From contig NC_019814.1 in the NCBI RefSeq assembly GCF_000319245.1, positions 124,001-188,000 of the forward strand: a stretch of DNA of 64,000 nucleotides. Direction: 5' to 3'. Below, in pieces: positions 33,501 through 42,765 of this stretch; position 1 is the stretch's first letter; each line of letters opens with the position of its first letter. Source of the DNA: Candidatus Kinetoplastibacterium blastocrithidii (ex Strigomonas culicis). GTDB lineage: Bacteria; Pseudomonadota; Gammaproteobacteria; Burkholderiales; Burkholderiaceae_B. Under the pieces are notes generated by a model. It made no database searches, had not been told where the DNA came from, and was given only the letters and a program-made list of their open reading frames with translations. The translations under genes and the position numbers were made by a program.

Positions 33501-34641
33501 GAGGCTCACCAGGCCTCATCATTCGATATATGGCTATCTTGGCAGACATTTGATCGACAGTTTCATCTATTCTAAGAGTCTGAGAAATATAAGCCCCTCT
33601 GTCTAAATCATTCGTATATAAAGTTCTAATATTTTTTACACCAGAATCCCTCAAAGTCTCCAGGGTTTGTTCTGAAATTTCTTCATTAGCATGAACTAAA
33701 ACTTCTCCAGTCTCGGGATCAATAATATTTTCAGCAACAACTCTACTCAGCAAAAAATCATCTGATACAGTAATAGCATTTATATTAGATTGAGAAATTA
33801 GTCTTATGCTTCTAGAACTTATTCTCTTATCCTTTTCTACTATAATATTCCCTTCTTTATCAACAATGTCAAAGCTAGCTACTTCACCCTTCCACCTATC
33901 AGGAATAAATTCTAAAACAGAACAATTACTCTTCAATTCAAATGAATCAAAATCAAAAAAATAAGAGAGTATAAATTCATCTAAGAAACCAATAGCCTTT
34001 AACAAAATTGTTACAGGCATCTTTCTTCTTCGGTCGATTCTAAAGAACAATATATCCTTAGGGTCAAACTCAAAATCTAACCACGATCCACGATAAGGTA
34101 TTATTCTAGCTGAAAATAACAATTTTCCTGAGCTATGAGTTTTACCTTTGTCATGCTCAAAAAATACTCCTGGTGATCTATGTAACTGAGAAACAACAAC
34201 ACGCTCTGTACCATTAATAATAAAGGAACCAGAAGATGTCATAAGAGGAATCTCTCCCATATAAACTTCCTGTTCCTTAACTTCCTTTATATTTGACTTG
34301 TTCGAATCTTTATCTATCAAAACCAGGCGTAATTTTGCTCTTAATGGCGAAGCATAAGACAAACCACGCTGTTGACACTCTTTAACATCGAATATAGGAT
34401 CACCTAGAGAATAGCTAACAAACTCTAGGCAAGCAGATCCATTATGACTAATTATAGGAAAAATTGACAAAAAAGCCGCTTGCAAACCATCAACAGAACG
34501 CATGGATGGATCAATACCAGCCTGCAGAAATGATTGATAAGATTGCAATTGAGTAGCAAGAAGGCATGGGATTTTTTGTACATCTTCACGCTTAGCAAAA
34601 CTTTTACGAATGCGCTTTTTTTCGGTATACGAATAAGGCAT
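30538..34641 (-). CDS. rpoB: DNA-directed RNA polymerase subunit beta
   Basis: Forms the active cleft with beta'. 1,367 residues (E. coli 1,342) from ATG 34641 ([15 protein letters not shown]); eight residues upstream are dropped. The rifampicin region reads [20 protein letters not shown] and then [10 protein letters not shown], all wild-type-like. [13 protein letters not shown] and the C-terminal [19 protein letters not shown] are present. rplL lies 145 bp upstream, with an attenuator-like element between. Confidence 0.98.
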   Translation of the reverse strand: MPYSYTEKKRIRKSFAKREDVQKIPCLLATQLQSYQSFLQAGIDPSMRSVDGLQAAFLSIFPIISHNGSACLEFVSYSLGDPIFDVKECQQRGLSYASPLRAKLRLVLIDKDSNKSNIKEVKEQEVYMGEIPLMTSSGSFIINGTERVVVSQLHRSPGVFFEHDKGKTHSSGKLLFSARIIPYRGSWLDFEFDPKDILFFRIDRRRKMPVTILLKAIGFLDEFILSYFFDFDSFELKSNCSVLEFIPDRWKGEVASFDIVDKEGNIIVEKDKRISSRSIRLISQSNINAITVSDDFLLSRVVAENIIDPETGEVLVHANEEISEQTLETLRDSGVKNIRTLYTNDLDRGAYISQTLRIDETVDQMSAKIAIYRMMRPGEPPTEEAVESLFDRLFFSDSTYDLSRVGRMKINSRLGREYLDDKTILTSEDILDIIKLLVNLRNGHGSIDDIDHLGNRRVRCVGELTENQFRSGLVRVERAVKERLGQAEADNLMPHDLINSKPISAAIKEFFGSSQLSQFMDQTNPLSEVTHKRRVSALGPGGLTRDRAGFEVRDVHPTHYGRVCPIETPEGPNIGLINSMSLYARLNEYGFLETPYRKVLNGKVSDQIDYLSAIEESNYVIAQANAELNKEGFFTDELVACRESGETLLTSPGNVHYMDVAPSQIVSVAASLIPFLEHDDANRALMGANMQRQAVPCLRPEKPIVGTGLERIVAVDSGTTVQALRGGLVDYVDAERIVIRVNDSENIAGEVGVDIYNLIKYTRSNQNTNINQRPIVRLGDNISKGDVLADSASTDLGELALGQNMLIAFMPWNGYNFEDSILISEKVVSDDRYTSVHIEELTVVSRDTKLGPEDITRDISNLSEVQLNRLDDSGIICIGAEVGPDDVLVGKVTPKGETQLTPEEKLLRAIFGEKASDVKDTSLRVPSGMSGTVIDVRVFTREGVVRDNRAQSIIDDDLKKYRQDLNDRLRIVEKDQFDRIEKVLVGQIANGGPLKLLKGSLITKDYLKSIDHWYWFDIRLESEDAASILEQAKYSLDQERKQFDSLFEEKKKKLTQGDELPPGVLKMVKVYLAVKRRLQPGDKMAGRHGNKGVVSRIIPVEDMPYMADGTPVDIVLNPLGVPSRMNVGQVLEVHLGWAAKGIGARISDVLNSELKHQSSKIREYLSSIYKSNIVSIDSLTDSEILELANNLKPGLPVSTPVFDGVNEKEIHDLLNIAYPDNIADKMQLTKSRAQSWLFDGRTGEKFERPVTVGYMYYLKLHHLVDDKMHARSIGPYSLVTQQPLGGKAQFGGQRFGEMEVWALEAYGAAYTLQEMLTVKSDDISGRTKVYESIVKGDHLIDAGMPESFNVLVKEIRSLGLDIDLERN

Positions 34642-34696
34642 GAATACTCCGACTCGAAGTTGCATAAACCGTCCACCACGGTTCTAGGTTAACACG

Positions 34697-34734
34697 TTTC
34701 CAGGAAACTCTTAGATACAAAAACTTCCTGGAAA
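34697..34734 (-). repeat. 10-bp inverted repeat in the rpoB leader
   Basis: Arms tttccaggaa (34697-34706) and ttcctggaaa (34725-34734) pair perfectly around 18 nt, between the rplL attenuator and rpoB. In E. coli this intercistronic region carries an RNase III processing stem; the position suggests an equivalent, but no sequence similarity was tested. Confidence 0.5.
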
Positions 34735-34737
34735 TGC

Positions 34738-34772
34738 AAAAACCCGGAGATAGTTACATACCAACTCCGGGT
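34738..34772 (-). terminator. attenuator/terminator between rplL and rpoB
   Basis: Minus strand ACCCGGAG (34772-34765) pairs with CTCCGGGT (34749-34742) over 8 bp, with a 15-nt loop and a TTTT tail (to 34738). This G+C-rich stem is rare in the AT-rich window. It stands 15 bp after the rplL stop. E. coli has a partial terminator at the same place, which sets the ribosomal protein to polymerase ratio. Confidence 0.85.
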
Positions 34773-34786
34773 ATCGTTACAAAAAA

Positions 34787-35164
34787 TTATTTTATTTCAG
34801 ATTTTGCGCCAGCATCATCAAGTTTTTTCTTAATGATTTCCGCATCAGCCTTAGAAACACCTTCCTTAACGGCCTTAGGAGCGCTATCTACTAAATCCTT
34901 TGCTTCTTTTAGCCCTAAGCCTGTTAATTCACGAACAGCTTTAATAACACTAACCTTATTAGCTCCAGCTTCTAACAAGATAACATTAAATTCTGTTTGC
35001 TCTTCAACTGCAGCATTATTATTACCAGACGGAGCAGCAATAGCAACAGCGGCGGCTGCTGCTGAAACACCAAATTTTTCTTCCATCGCTTTAATAAGCT
35101 CGGAAAGATCTAATACTGTCATGTTAGCAACAGCTTCTAGAATTTCATTTTTACTTAAAGACAT
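34787..35164 (-). CDS. rplL: 50S ribosomal protein L7/L12
   Basis: Stalk protein that recruits translation GTPases. 125 residues (E. coli 121). N-terminal dimerisation domain, an Ala-rich hinge ([13 protein letters not shown]) and the C-terminal GTPase-contacting domain with [20 protein letters not shown]. Followed by an attenuator before rpoB; 61 bp after rplJ. Confidence 0.97.
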   Translation of the reverse strand: MSLSKNEILEAVANMTVLDLSELIKAMEEKFGVSAAAAAVAIAAPSGNNNAAVEEQTEFNVILLEAGANKVSVIKAVRELTGLGLKEAKDLVDSAPKAVKEGVSKADAEIIKKKLDDAGAKSEIK

Positions 35165-35225
35165 TTAACGAACTCCAAAATTATAAGCTAGACAAAATTG
35201 TCTCTCTATTGAATAAGAAAAAATA

Positions 35226-35753
35226 TTAAGAAGATAAATTCTTCTGATCATGAATAGCGGATAGTACTCTGACAAAAGATGTAGGAACCTCATTAATAGT
35301 ACGTACAAATTTTGTGACTGGAGCTTGCATTGTTGCCATCAATTTAGCTATTAACTCTTCACGTGAAGGTATAATAGCTAATGCCATAATATCATCATAA
35401 TCTAATAGACTACTAGACAAGGCACCAGCCTTAATAACCAACTTATCATTATTTTTTGCAAAGCTAGCCAACACCTTAGCTGCAGCTACGGGATCAGAGC
35501 TAATACAATAAATTAATGGACCTACTAGTTTATCTGATAAAAACTTAAATCTCGAGTCCGCAATAACTCTGCGAGCAAGTGAATTTTTCAAAACTTTTAA
35601 GTACACACCAGCATCACGAGCAGATTTACGTAATAAATAAACAGAAGCAACATTAAGACCACGATATTCAGCAACAACGATTGATTGTGCGTCACTTATC
35701 TTTGTGGTTATTTCCTCAATAACTATCTCTTTTTCTTGACGATTAAGACTCAC
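35226..35753 (-). CDS. rplJ: 50S ribosomal protein L10
   Basis: Anchors L7/L12 dimers and, as a complex with them, represses its own operon in many bacteria. 175 residues (E. coli 165). N-terminal [18 protein letters not shown] and [12 protein letters not shown]-terminal helix region carries the L7/L12 sites. Preceded by a structured 208-bp leader. Confidence 0.96.
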   Translation of the reverse strand: MSLNRQEKEIVIEEITTKISDAQSIVVAEYRGLNVASVYLLRKSARDAGVYLKVLKNSLARRVIADSRFKFLSDKLVGPLIYCISSDPVAAAKVLASFAKNNDKLVIKAGALSSSLLDYDDIMALAIIPSREELIAKLMATMQAPVTKFVRTINEVPTSFVRVLSAIHDQKNLSS

Positions 35754-35920
35754 GGATACTCCATAAAAAAACGTTTAAGACAAATGAAACAATCTCATAC
35801 GTCACCCGGAATCGGCGTCTAGCTGAGTTCATCAAAAAAACAAGAATCTCTCAGAACGCCGTCTACGTTGGAATTAAAACAATATTAAGCAAATTTTCTT
35901 TTGCTCCAACGATCTTTGAC
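35754..35920 (-). promoter_or_regulatory. rplJ leader, candidate L10-(L12) binding structure
   Basis: In the 208-bp gap between rplA and rplJ, cggcgt (35813-35818) pairs with acgccg (35856-35861), and ctgag next to the first arm pairs with ctcag at 35850-35854, giving an interrupted stem of about 11 bp. Position and G+C content fit the L10 leader, where the L10-L12 complex represses translation. A covariance-model search would decide. Confidence 0.45.
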
Positions 35921-35923
35921 AGA

Positions 35924-35947
35924 AATGTCTTATATTTACAAGACATT
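35924..35947 (-). terminator. 8-bp hairpin just after rplA
   Basis: Arms aatgtctt (35924-35931) and aagacatt (35940-35947) pair around an 8-nt loop, 14 bp beyond the rplA stop. No U-tract follows on the minus strand, so it may be a stabiliser or weak attenuator between rplKA and rplJL. Confidence 0.4.
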
Positions 35948-35961
35948 GCGCCCAAAGCACT

Positions 35962-36666
35962 TTATTTAAACAAATCATAATTTACAGAAGAAATATCAAC
36001 CTTAACTCCTATTCCCATAGTAGAAGAAACTGATAACTTGCGTAAATAAATACCTTTTGCTGTAGCTGGTCTACTCTTCTGCAACGAATTCATAAGAGCC
36101 ACTAAATTTGAATATAGCTGCTGAACAGAAAAAGAGGCTCGACCTATAGCAGAATGTATTATTCCTGATTTGTCTGTACGAAACTGAACTTGGCCTGCCT
36201 TAACCTTTCTAACAGCATCAGCTACATCAGCAGTTACGGTACCAACCTTGGGATTAGGCATAAGACCTCTAGGACCTAAAATTTGACCCAAGGTGCCAAC
36301 AACCCTCATTGTATCTGGCGATGCAATAACAACATCAAAGTTTATTTGACCAGCCTTAATTGATTCTGCTAGATCATCTAATCCAACCAAATCAGCTCCA
36401 GCCTGTATAGCAGAATTAGCTTTTTCTCCCTGAGCAAATACCGCTACACGAACAATCTTGCCAGTACCTTCTGGCAAAACAACAGATCCTCGTACCAACT
36501 GATCAGATTTCTTAGGGTCAATACCAAGCTTTATAGCAATATCTACAGACTCGTCAAACTTAGCATTAGCTGTTTCTTTTATTAAAGAAAAAGCATCCTC
36601 TACAGGATAATACTTAGAACGATTCAACTTTCCATTAATAACTGCAGCGCGTTTATAAGATGCCAC
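35962..36666 (-). CDS. rplA: 50S ribosomal protein L1
   Basis: Forms the L1 stalk that moves deacylated tRNA; represses the L11 operon in E. coli. 234 residues, identical in length to E. coli. Signature region [20 protein letters not shown] and [18 protein letters not shown]. Starts 2 bp after the rplK stop. Confidence 0.97.
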   Translation of the reverse strand: MASYKRAAVINGKLNRSKYYPVEDAFSLIKETANAKFDESVDIAIKLGIDPKKSDQLVRGSVVLPEGTGKIVRVAVFAQGEKANSAIQAGADLVGLDDLAESIKAGQINFDVVIASPDTMRVVGTLGQILGPRGLMPNPKVGTVTADVADAVRKVKAGQVQFRTDKSGIIHSAIGRASFSVQQLYSNLVALMNSLQKSRPATAKGIYLRKLSVSSTMGIGVKVDISSVNYDLFK

Positions 36667-36668
36667 GA

Positions 36669-37100
36669 TTAAACTCCCTCAACCTTAATACCCATACTAC
36701 GTGCACTACCAGCAATAGTACGTACAGCTGCATCAATATTTGAAGCAGTCAAATCAGGCTCTTTTATCTTGGCTATATCTTCAGCCTGAACTCTAGTTAA
36801 AACGCCGACTTTATCCATATGTGGCTTAGCTGATCCTTTTTGTACGCCAGTAGCTTTTTTTATAAGAATAGAAGCAGGAGGTGTTTTTAACAAAAAAGTA
36901 AAACTCTTGTCAGCAAAAGCTGTAATAACAACTGGTATTGGAAGCCCTGGCTCCATACCCTGAGTCTTAGCATTAAAAGACTTACAAAATTCCATTATAT
37001 TTAAACCGCGCTGACCTAATGCAGGACCTATTGGCGGTGAAGGATTAGCCTTCCCAGCTGGTACTTGAAGTTTAATAAAACCAATAATTTTTTTTGCCAC
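36669..37100 (-). CDS. rplK: 50S ribosomal protein L11
   Basis: GTPase-centre protein, target of thiopeptides and sensor for RelA. 143 residues (E. coli 142). N-terminal proline-rich region [20 protein letters not shown] and [16 protein letters not shown]-terminal [12 protein letters not shown]. Between nusG (59-bp gap) and rplA. Confidence 0.97.
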   Translation of the reverse strand: MAKKIIGFIKLQVPAGKANPSPPIGPALGQRGLNIMEFCKSFNAKTQGMEPGLPIPVVITAFADKSFTFLLKTPPASILIKKATGVQKGSAKPHMDKVGVLTRVQAEDIAKIKEPDLTASNIDAAVRTIAGSARSMGIKVEGV

Positions 37101-37159
37101 AAAGTTCTCCTAAAGGGTAATAGCGCTTGAAAAGCTCCCCAAAAAAACAAGATCGATAA

Positions 37160-37696
37160 TTAAATTTTCTCGACCTGTCCAAAATCCAACTCTATTGGAG
37201 TTGACCTGCCAAATATAGTAACAGAAACTCTAATTTTATTTTTCTCATAATTAATCTCTTCAACATTGCCATTGAAATCCGCGAAAGGACCATCCTTTAC
37301 CCTCACAATTTCACCAACCTCGAACAAGATCTTAGGTCGCGGCTTATCAAATCCTTCTTCAATTTGAGACAGTATTTTTTCTACCTCTCCTCGACGAAGA
37401 GGAGTAGGCTTATTACCAGACCCACCAAGAAAACCAGTTACTCTATTAGTGCTTTTTATTAAATGCCATGTTTCATCAGTTAATTCCATCTCTATAAGAA
37501 CATATCCAGGAAAAATACGACGTTCAGTGATAGATTTTTGTCCATTTTTTATATCAATAACCTCTTCTGAAGGAATCAGAATTCTACCAAAAAATGAACC
37601 CAGACCAGATTGGTCTATTCTATCATATATCGTTTTTGAAACATTTTTCTCCATACCAGAAGAAACATGAACAACATACCAGTGTTTATTACCCAT
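37160..37696 (-). CDS. nusG: transcription elongation/antitermination factor NusG
   Basis: Binds RNA polymerase through its N-terminal domain and Rho or S10 through the C-terminal KOW domain. 178 residues (E. coli 181). N-terminal [52 protein letters not shown]. Nine bases after secE. Confidence 0.97.
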   Translation of the reverse strand: MGNKHWYVVHVSSGMEKNVSKTIYDRIDQSGLGSFFGRILIPSEEVIDIKNGQKSITERRIFPGYVLIEMELTDETWHLIKSTNRVTGFLGGSGNKPTPLRRGEVEKILSQIEEGFDKPRPKILFEVGEIVRVKDGPFADFNGNVEEINYEKNKIRVSVTIFGRSTPIELDFGQVEKI

Positions 37697-37705
37697 TAAG
37701 TGATC

Positions 37706-38086
37706 TTATCTCCAACCCAGCAAAATACCATAAATAAAAAAATCTATAATTTTATCAATCAAACAAATAAAGATACTTATCAGGATCGCAAAAACACAAA
37801 CAGTTCCAGTCATTCTTATAGCTGATTTACGATCCGGCCAACTAACTCTCTTTAACTCAAAAAAAGAGTCCCTGCAGAACGAAAAAAAACTTTTACTTAT
37901 CTCATTAAAAATAAATAAAATAAAAGATAAACAAGAAAAAACAGAAAAACAAACTAATCTAAAAAGCATAGTTTTTTCTGATAACCAAAAAATTGGTACT
38001 AGTCCCAGAAAAAAAACCAAAAAAGCTAAGAAAAACTTAACTTTATCAAAACGACTAAAACAATTATCAAAGCTAGAGATAGACAT
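37706..38086 (-). CDS. secE: preprotein translocase subunit SecE
   Basis: Stabilises SecY in the inner membrane. 126 residues (E. coli 127) with three hydrophobic segments near 15-32, 39-57 and 92-118, and the conserved cytoplasmic FFELKRVSWPDRKSAIR. The first two segments are AT-rich and Phe-heavy. Standard secE-nusG pair; tRNA-Trp lies upstream. Confidence 0.95.
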   Translation of the reverse strand: MSISSFDNCFSRFDKVKFFLAFLVFFLGLVPIFWLSEKTMLFRLVCFSVFSCLSFILFIFNEISKSFFSFCRDSFFELKRVSWPDRKSAIRMTGTVCVFAILISIFICLIDKIIDFFIYGILLGWR

Positions 38087-38114
38087 TTTAAAATTTTAAA
38101 AAGACATTATATAA

Positions 38115-38190
38115 TGGCAGGGGCAGTAGGAATTGAACCCACAGCCTTCGGTTTTGGAGACCGACGCTCTGCCAATTGAGCTATACCCCT
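38115..38190 (-). tRNA. tRNA-Trp (CCA anticodon)
   Basis: Minus strand 76 nt folding as a cloverleaf: acceptor AGGGGTA, D-loop AGCTCAATTGGCAGAGC, anticodon arm TCGGT-CTCCAAA-ACCGA with anticodon CCA, T-arm GTGGGTTCAATTCC, and encoded 3' CCA. The position between tuf and secE matches Bordetella and E. coli. Confidence 0.98.
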
Positions 38191-38243
38191 ATATCCAAAT
38201 AGATAAAATAGTTTATAGAACCAAAGATCCATTCCTTACTACT

Positions 38244-39461
38244 CAATAAACCTTTGTTATTTATATTTTCAAGCAATGATTTTAGATACTACACCAGCAC
38301 CAACAGTTCTACCACCCTCACGAATAGCGAAACGCAATCCTTCTTCCATTGCTATAGGTGACAATAACCTTACTGTCATAGCAACATTATCGCCAGGCAG
38401 AACCATCTCTTTATCTTCTGGCAACTCAATAGTACCAGTTACATCAGTGGTTCTGAAATAAAACTGTGGACGATATCCTTTAAAAAATGGAGTGTGTCTA
38501 CCGCCTTCTTCCTTAGATAAAACATAAACTTCAGCAGTAAACTCTGTATGAGGAGTAATAGATCCTGGTTTAGCTAGAACCTGACCTCTTTCAACATCTT
38601 CCCTTTTAGTTCCTCTAAGAAGAATTCCAACATTATCACCAGCCTGACCTTGATCAAGCATTTTGCGAAACATTTCAACACCAGTGCAGATGGTTTTTAC
38701 TGTAGGCTTAATACCTATAATCTCTATCTCTTCTCCTACCTTTACTACACCGCGCTCTACACGACCGGTAACAACGGTTCCACGACCAGAGATTGAGAAT
38801 ACATCCTCAACTGGTAATAAAAATGCACCATCTACTGCTCTTTCTGGGGTCGGTATATAATTATCTAAAGCATCAGCTAGAGCTAAAATCGCTTTCTCAC
38901 CAAGCTCACCTTTATCGCCCTCTAAAGCTAATTTGGCAGAACCTTTTATTATAGGAGTGTCATCACCAGGAAAATCATATTTTGATAGCAACTCTCTAAC
39001 TTCCATCTCAACAAGTTCTAAAAGCTCCTCATCATCTACCATGTCTGCCTTGTTCAGGAAAACAACAATGTAAGGCACACCAACCTGACGAGATAACAAT
39101 ATATGTTCTCTAGTTTGTGGCATTGGCCCATCAGCAGCAGAAACAACCAATATGGCACCGTCCATTTGTGCAGCACCAGTTATCATGTTTTTAACATAAT
39201 CAGCATGACCAGGACAGTCAACATGAGCATAGTGACGCGCTGATGTTTCATATTCAACGTGAGCGGTATTTATAGTAATACCTCTGGCTTTCTCTTCTGG
39301 AGCGGCATCAATCTGAGCATAAGCTCTCGCTTCCCCACCAAATTTAGTAGCTAATACCGTAGTAATGGCAGCTGTTAAAGTTGTTTTACCATGATCAACG
39401 TGACCAATAGTACCTACATTTACATGCGGCTTGCTACGTTCAAACTTGCCTTTCGCCATAT
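38244..39461. repeat. long direct repeat, copy 2 (tuf)
   Basis: Same orientation and, as far as I compared, identical to 21715-22932 (offset 16,529 bp, length 1,218 bp). The flanks differ completely. Both copies are on the minus strand, so recombination between them would delete the intervening 16.5 kb of essential genes. Confidence 0.85.
38269..39459 (-). CDS. tuf: elongation factor Tu, copy 2 (tRNA operon)
   Basis: Second EF-Tu gene, 396 residues, with the same protein sequence as copy 1 at 21740-22930. Its start is set at [10 protein letters not shown] (39459); the open frame continues upstream for 35 codons but runs into tRNA-Thr and is not coding. It is downstream of tRNA-Tyr, -Gly and -Thr, as tufB is in E. 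coli. Apparent DNA identity with copy 1 runs from 38244 to 39461 and stops sharply, two bases upstream of the start codon and about 25 bp past the stop. Confidence 0.98.
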   Translation of the reverse strand: MAKGKFERSKPHVNVGTIGHVDHGKTTLTAAITTVLATKFGGEARAYAQIDAAPEEKARGITINTAHVEYETSARHYAHVDCPGHADYVKNMITGAAQMDGAILVVSAADGPMPQTREHILLSRQVGVPYIVVFLNKADMVDDEELLELVEMEVRELLSKYDFPGDDTPIIKGSAKLALEGDKGELGEKAILALADALDNYIPTPERAVDGAFLLPVEDVFSISGRGTVVTGRVERGVVKVGEEIEIIGIKPTVKTICTGVEMFRKMLDQGQAGDNVGILLRGTKREDVERGQVLAKPGSITPHTEFTAEVYVLSKEEGGRHTPFFKGYRPQFYFRTTDVTGTIELPEDKEMVLPGDNVAMTVRLLSPIAMEEGLRFAIREGGRTVGAGVVSKIIA

Positions 39462-39503
39462 ACAACCCCAAAATAAAATAAAGCAAAATACCAAAAATTA
39501 CAT

Positions 39504-39578
<75 letters not shown>

Positions 39579-39582
39579 ATTA

Positions 39583-39656
39583 TGGAGCGGGTGAAGGGAA
39601 TCGAACCCTCATCGTAAGCTTGGAAGGCTTCTGCTCTACCATTGAGCTACACCCGC
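39583..39656 (-). tRNA. tRNA-Gly (TCC anticodon)
   Basis: 74 nt on the minus strand: acceptor GCGGGTG, anticodon loop CTTCCAA with anticodon TCC, T-arm GGGTTCGATTCCC, encoded CCA. Lies between tRNA-Tyr and tRNA-Thr. Confidence 0.98.
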
Positions 39657-39733
39657 ACAGATACGCGCATTCACCAACAATAATCTAGAAATAGATATTT
39701 AAAGATTCATAGGTAACCATATCGACATAAACA

Positions 39734-39820
39734 TGGTGGAGGAGGTTGGATTCGAACCAACGTAGGCGCAAAGCCAACAGATTTACAGTCTGCCCCCTTT
39801 AACCACTCGGGCACCCCTCC
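39734..39820 (-). tRNA. tRNA-Tyr (GTA anticodon)
   Basis: 87 nt with the long variable arm of class II tRNAs: acceptor GGAGGGG, anticodon arm CAGAC-TGTAAAT-CTG with anticodon GTA, variable-arm segment TGGCTTTGCGCC, T-arm GGTTCGAATCC, encoded CCA. First gene of the tRNA-tuf transcription unit. Confidence 0.98.
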
Positions 39821-39835
39821 TATACAGTATCTAAA

Positions 39836-39864
39836 ATTGTGAAGAAATTCTTTCAAAAAGTCAA
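39836..39864 (-). promoter_or_regulatory. promoter of the tRNA-Tyr/Gly/Thr-tuf operon
   Basis: Minus strand has TTGACT (39864-39859), a 17-nt spacer and CACAAT (39841-39836), 15 nt from the 5' end of tRNA-Tyr. The -35 matches five of six consensus bases and the -10 four of six, with optimal spacing. The remaining 39865-39987 stretch to rsmG is AT-rich and otherwise featureless. Confidence 0.7.
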
Positions 39865-39987
39865 ACTATAGTGACAAAAATCATAATTAATACTAAATAA
39901 TAGTAAACAGTTAGACAGTTATACAACAAAACAACAGTGATTATATATTTATAATTAATAAAATTAAAATCAAAAAAACTAAAACAC

Positions 39988-40653
39988 TTAATTACTAGCT
40001 CTCTTAATTACTACTAGGCAACGTTGAGAATTGATGCCAGGAACATTAAGATTATATATATTGCTAATACCCCAATCATTAATACAAGAAAAATCATCAA
40101 TTTCTTTATTTGGAATTAAGCTTTTCATGGAACATAAAATACCATCGTTTTTAACATGATGGCCTGAGAGCTCTACAAATTTAGACAATGAAGAAAAAGC
40201 CCTTGATATTACAACATCACATTCTAAAGATTTAAGATTTTCTATCCTCGAGTGATAAACAATGACGTTTGATAATAAAAGACTACTTGAAACATACTTA
40301 AGGAAAGATGTTTTCTTAAAAATAGAATCTATACAGGAAATACTGCAATTTGATCGCATTATGGCTAAAACTATACCTGGAAGACCAGCTCCAGAACCAA
40401 CATCACATACCCTTAGATTTTTTTTCGAAAACGAGTCCAAGAAAGGTAAAACAGATAGACTATCTACTACGTGATATACAAGCATATCCTTATAATTTTT
40501 AACAGATGTTATATTGCAATATTTGTTCCATTTTTGCATCATAGATAAGTAGTTACTCAACAATATTTTTTGCTCATTAGATATTTTAATTTTAAGAGTA
40601 GAGCAATAATCAGATAAAAAATCATCTGGTAAGTAATTTCTATATAGATGCAT
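39988..40653 (-). CDS. rsmG: 16S rRNA (guanine-527-N7) methyltransferase RsmG
   Basis: SAM-dependent methylase of 16S rRNA G527 (GidB). 221 residues (E. coli 207). SAM motif [16 protein letters not shown] near 80-95, and downstream [14 protein letters not shown]. Its start overlaps the mnmG stop by 14 bp, so mnmG-rsmG is one translationally linked unit. In Bordetella parA and parB follow; here the next genes are tRNA-Tyr and partners. Confidence 0.95.
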   Translation of the reverse strand: MHLYRNYLPDDFLSDYCSTLKIKISNEQKILLSNYLSMMQKWNKYCNITSVKNYKDMLVYHVVDSLSVLPFLDSFSKKNLRVCDVGSGAGLPGIVLAIMRSNCSISCIDSIFKKTSFLKYVSSSLLLSNVIVYHSRIENLKSLECDVVISRAFSSLSKFVELSGHHVKNDGILCSMKSLIPNKEIDDFSCINDWGISNIYNLNVPGINSQRCLVVIKRASN

Positions 40654-42547
40654 TTGAACTCTTCAATTTTTTAACATAAACAAAAAGTACTGATATAGCC
40701 GCTGGAGTAACACCAGGAATTCTGCTAGCCTGTCCTATTGTTTCTGGTCTATAATCATTCAGTTTTTGTCGAACCTCAATGGATAGATTAATCATGGAAA
40801 GATAATCTATATTATCAGGTATAGAATATGACTCATTCTCAGATATTCTTTTTATCTCATCTGCCTGCTTAGAAATATATCCTGAATATTTTATATGAAT
40901 ATCGATTTGGTCTGATAAAATATCATCATGAGAAACACCTGGGCCTATCAAATAACAACCTGAATCTTTTATAGACATTAGTTCTTTATATTTAATGTTT
41001 GGTCTTTTTAGAATATCAAAAACAGATAAATCATTATCAAGATTTTTTCCTAATTTATCATAACTATAATATTTTCCTAGAGACCTAAAATTCAATGAAG
41101 TATTTTTTAATCTTTGTATCTCTTTATTTAAAAGATCGCGTCTTCTATTAAATAAATCCCAGCGATTATCATCGACAATACCCATGCCCCTACCTAATTC
41201 AGTAAGCCTTAAATCAGCATTGTCCTCTCTTAGAGTTAAACGATACTCTGCTCGTGATGTAAACATCCTATATGGTTCGGTAGTGCCTCTTGTTATTAAA
41301 TCGTCTACCATTACTCCGATATATGAATCACTCCTAAGGGGAAGCCATTGATCTAAACCCTTACATTTTCTTGAGGCATTTAAACCTGCTAATAAACCCT
41401 GGGCGGCTGCTTCCTCATAACCAGTAGTTCCATTAATTTGACCAGCCATATATAAACCATTTATATTTTTCGTCTCCAATGTGGCTTTTAGAGACTTAGG
41501 ATCAAAATAATCATACTCAATTGCGTAACCATACCTTAATATATGTGCGTTATATAAACCAGGCAGAGAGCGAACTAAATCAATCTGAGCATCAAAAGGC
41601 AAGCTTGTAGATATGCCATTTGGATAAAATTCATTAGTATATAAACCTTCTGGTTCTAAGAAAACCTGGTGAGAGTCCTTATCAGAAAACCTAGTGATCT
41701 TATCTTCTATAGATGGACAGTATCTTGGTCCCTTAGACTCTATTGATCCATTGTATAAAGGCGACCTAGGGAATGAATTTCTAACTATTTCGTGAGACAA
41801 TGGATTAGTCCTGGTAATCCAACAAGGTATCTGTTTGGGATGCATGTTTCTATCCCCAATGAAAGAGAAAACAGGTGCCGGTAAATCTCCTTCTTGAATC
41901 TGAAGCATATTAAAATCAATAGTTCTGCCATCTATGCGAGGAGGAGTTCCAGTTTTTAGACGTCCGTAGGGAAAGCCAAGATCTTTTAGATTTTCAGACA
42001 AAGAAACTACTGATTGATCACCAGATCTACCGCCAGAAAAACTACTATTCCCCATATGTATAATTCCATTAAGAAAAGTACCTGTTGTCAACACAACTGA
42101 TTTTGCTTTTATGTCAATCCCAAGACTAGTCTTAATACCAAAAACACTATTGTTTTTTACTAAAATACTATTAACTGTTTGTTGAATAATGTAAAGATTC
42201 TCTTGATTCTCTAGTTTTTGTCTAACAATTTGACGATATAATGATCTGTCTATTTGAGCTCTTGTTGATCTAACAGCAGGACCTTTTGATAAATTTAACG
42301 TCTTAAAATGAATGCCCGCACAATCAGCAGATAAAGCCATAGACCCCCCAAGAGCATCTATTTCTTTCACTAAATGACCTTTGCCAATACCACCTATTGA
42401 TGGATTACAAGACATTTGTCCCAGTGTGTCAAGATTACCAGTTACAAGCAAAGTATCAGAACCAGATCTTGCAGAAGATAGAGCAGCCTCTGTTCCAGCA
42501 TGTCCTCCACCTACTATTATTACATCAAAATTAAAGTTATTATCCAT
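40640..42547 (-). CDS. mnmG: tRNA uridine 5-carboxymethylaminomethyl synthase MnmG (GidA)
   Basis: FAD subunit of the MnmEG complex, which modifies wobble uridine 34. 635 residues (E. coli 629). N-terminal dinucleotide fold [52 protein letters not shown]; and the C-terminal [13 protein letters not shown]. Its GTPase partner mnmE lies 218 bp upstream, a gap that carries DnaA-box-like sites. Confidence 0.98.
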   Translation of the reverse strand: MDNNFNFDVIIVGGGHAGTEAALSSARSGSDTLLVTGNLDTLGQMSCNPSIGGIGKGHLVKEIDALGGSMALSADCAGIHFKTLNLSKGPAVRSTRAQIDRSLYRQIVRQKLENQENLYIIQQTVNSILVKNNSVFGIKTSLGIDIKAKSVVLTTGTFLNGIIHMGNSSFSGGRSGDQSVVSLSENLKDLGFPYGRLKTGTPPRIDGRTIDFNMLQIQEGDLPAPVFSFIGDRNMHPKQIPCWITRTNPLSHEIVRNSFPRSPLYNGSIESKGPRYCPSIEDKITRFSDKDSHQVFLEPEGLYTNEFYPNGISTSLPFDAQIDLVRSLPGLYNAHILRYGYAIEYDYFDPKSLKATLETKNINGLYMAGQINGTTGYEEAAAQGLLAGLNASRKCKGLDQWLPLRSDSYIGVMVDDLITRGTTEPYRMFTSRAEYRLTLREDNADLRLTELGRGMGIVDDNRWDLFNRRRDLLNKEIQRLKNTSLNFRSLGKYYSYDKLGKNLDNDLSVFDILKRPNIKYKELMSIKDSGCYLIGPGVSHDDILSDQIDIHIKYSGYISKQADEIKRISENESYSIPDNIDYLSMINLSIEVRQKLNDYRPETIGQASRIPGVTPAAISVLFVYVKKLKSSNASI

Positions 42548-42765
42548 TAATATCTTTTTATTTAATTGTTTATTTTAATAATTATTATAATTATTAATGT
42601 GTTTTTCTGTGAATAACCTTATATTGTTTTTAATATTCAATGAGTTAATTATAATAATAACTAATGTAATAAGCATGTTTTATTACATAATAGTTTCTGG
42701 ATAAAAAACAGTTTTATTTTTTTACTCTAGTTATTCATATTTCTTCATAAAGTTATTAACAATAA
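42548..42765. other. candidate replication origin (oriC) between mnmG and mnmE
   Basis: This 218-bp gap has a perfect DnaA box, TTATTCACA on the minus strand (42608-42616), and three sites with one mismatch to TTATNCACA: TTATCCAGA (minus, 42696-42704), TTATTCATA (42731-42739) and TTATTAACA (42753-42761). Next to them 42551-42600 is almost pure A+T and could be the unwinding element. The dnaA upstream region lacks such a cluster. As I recall, Bordetella genomes are numbered from mnmG, which agrees. Confidence 0.6.

Noticed and set aside
34734-35168. 144-codon open frame antisense to rplL
   Set aside because: Its alanine-rich composition mirrors the rplL hinge on the other strand; no independent evidence of coding.
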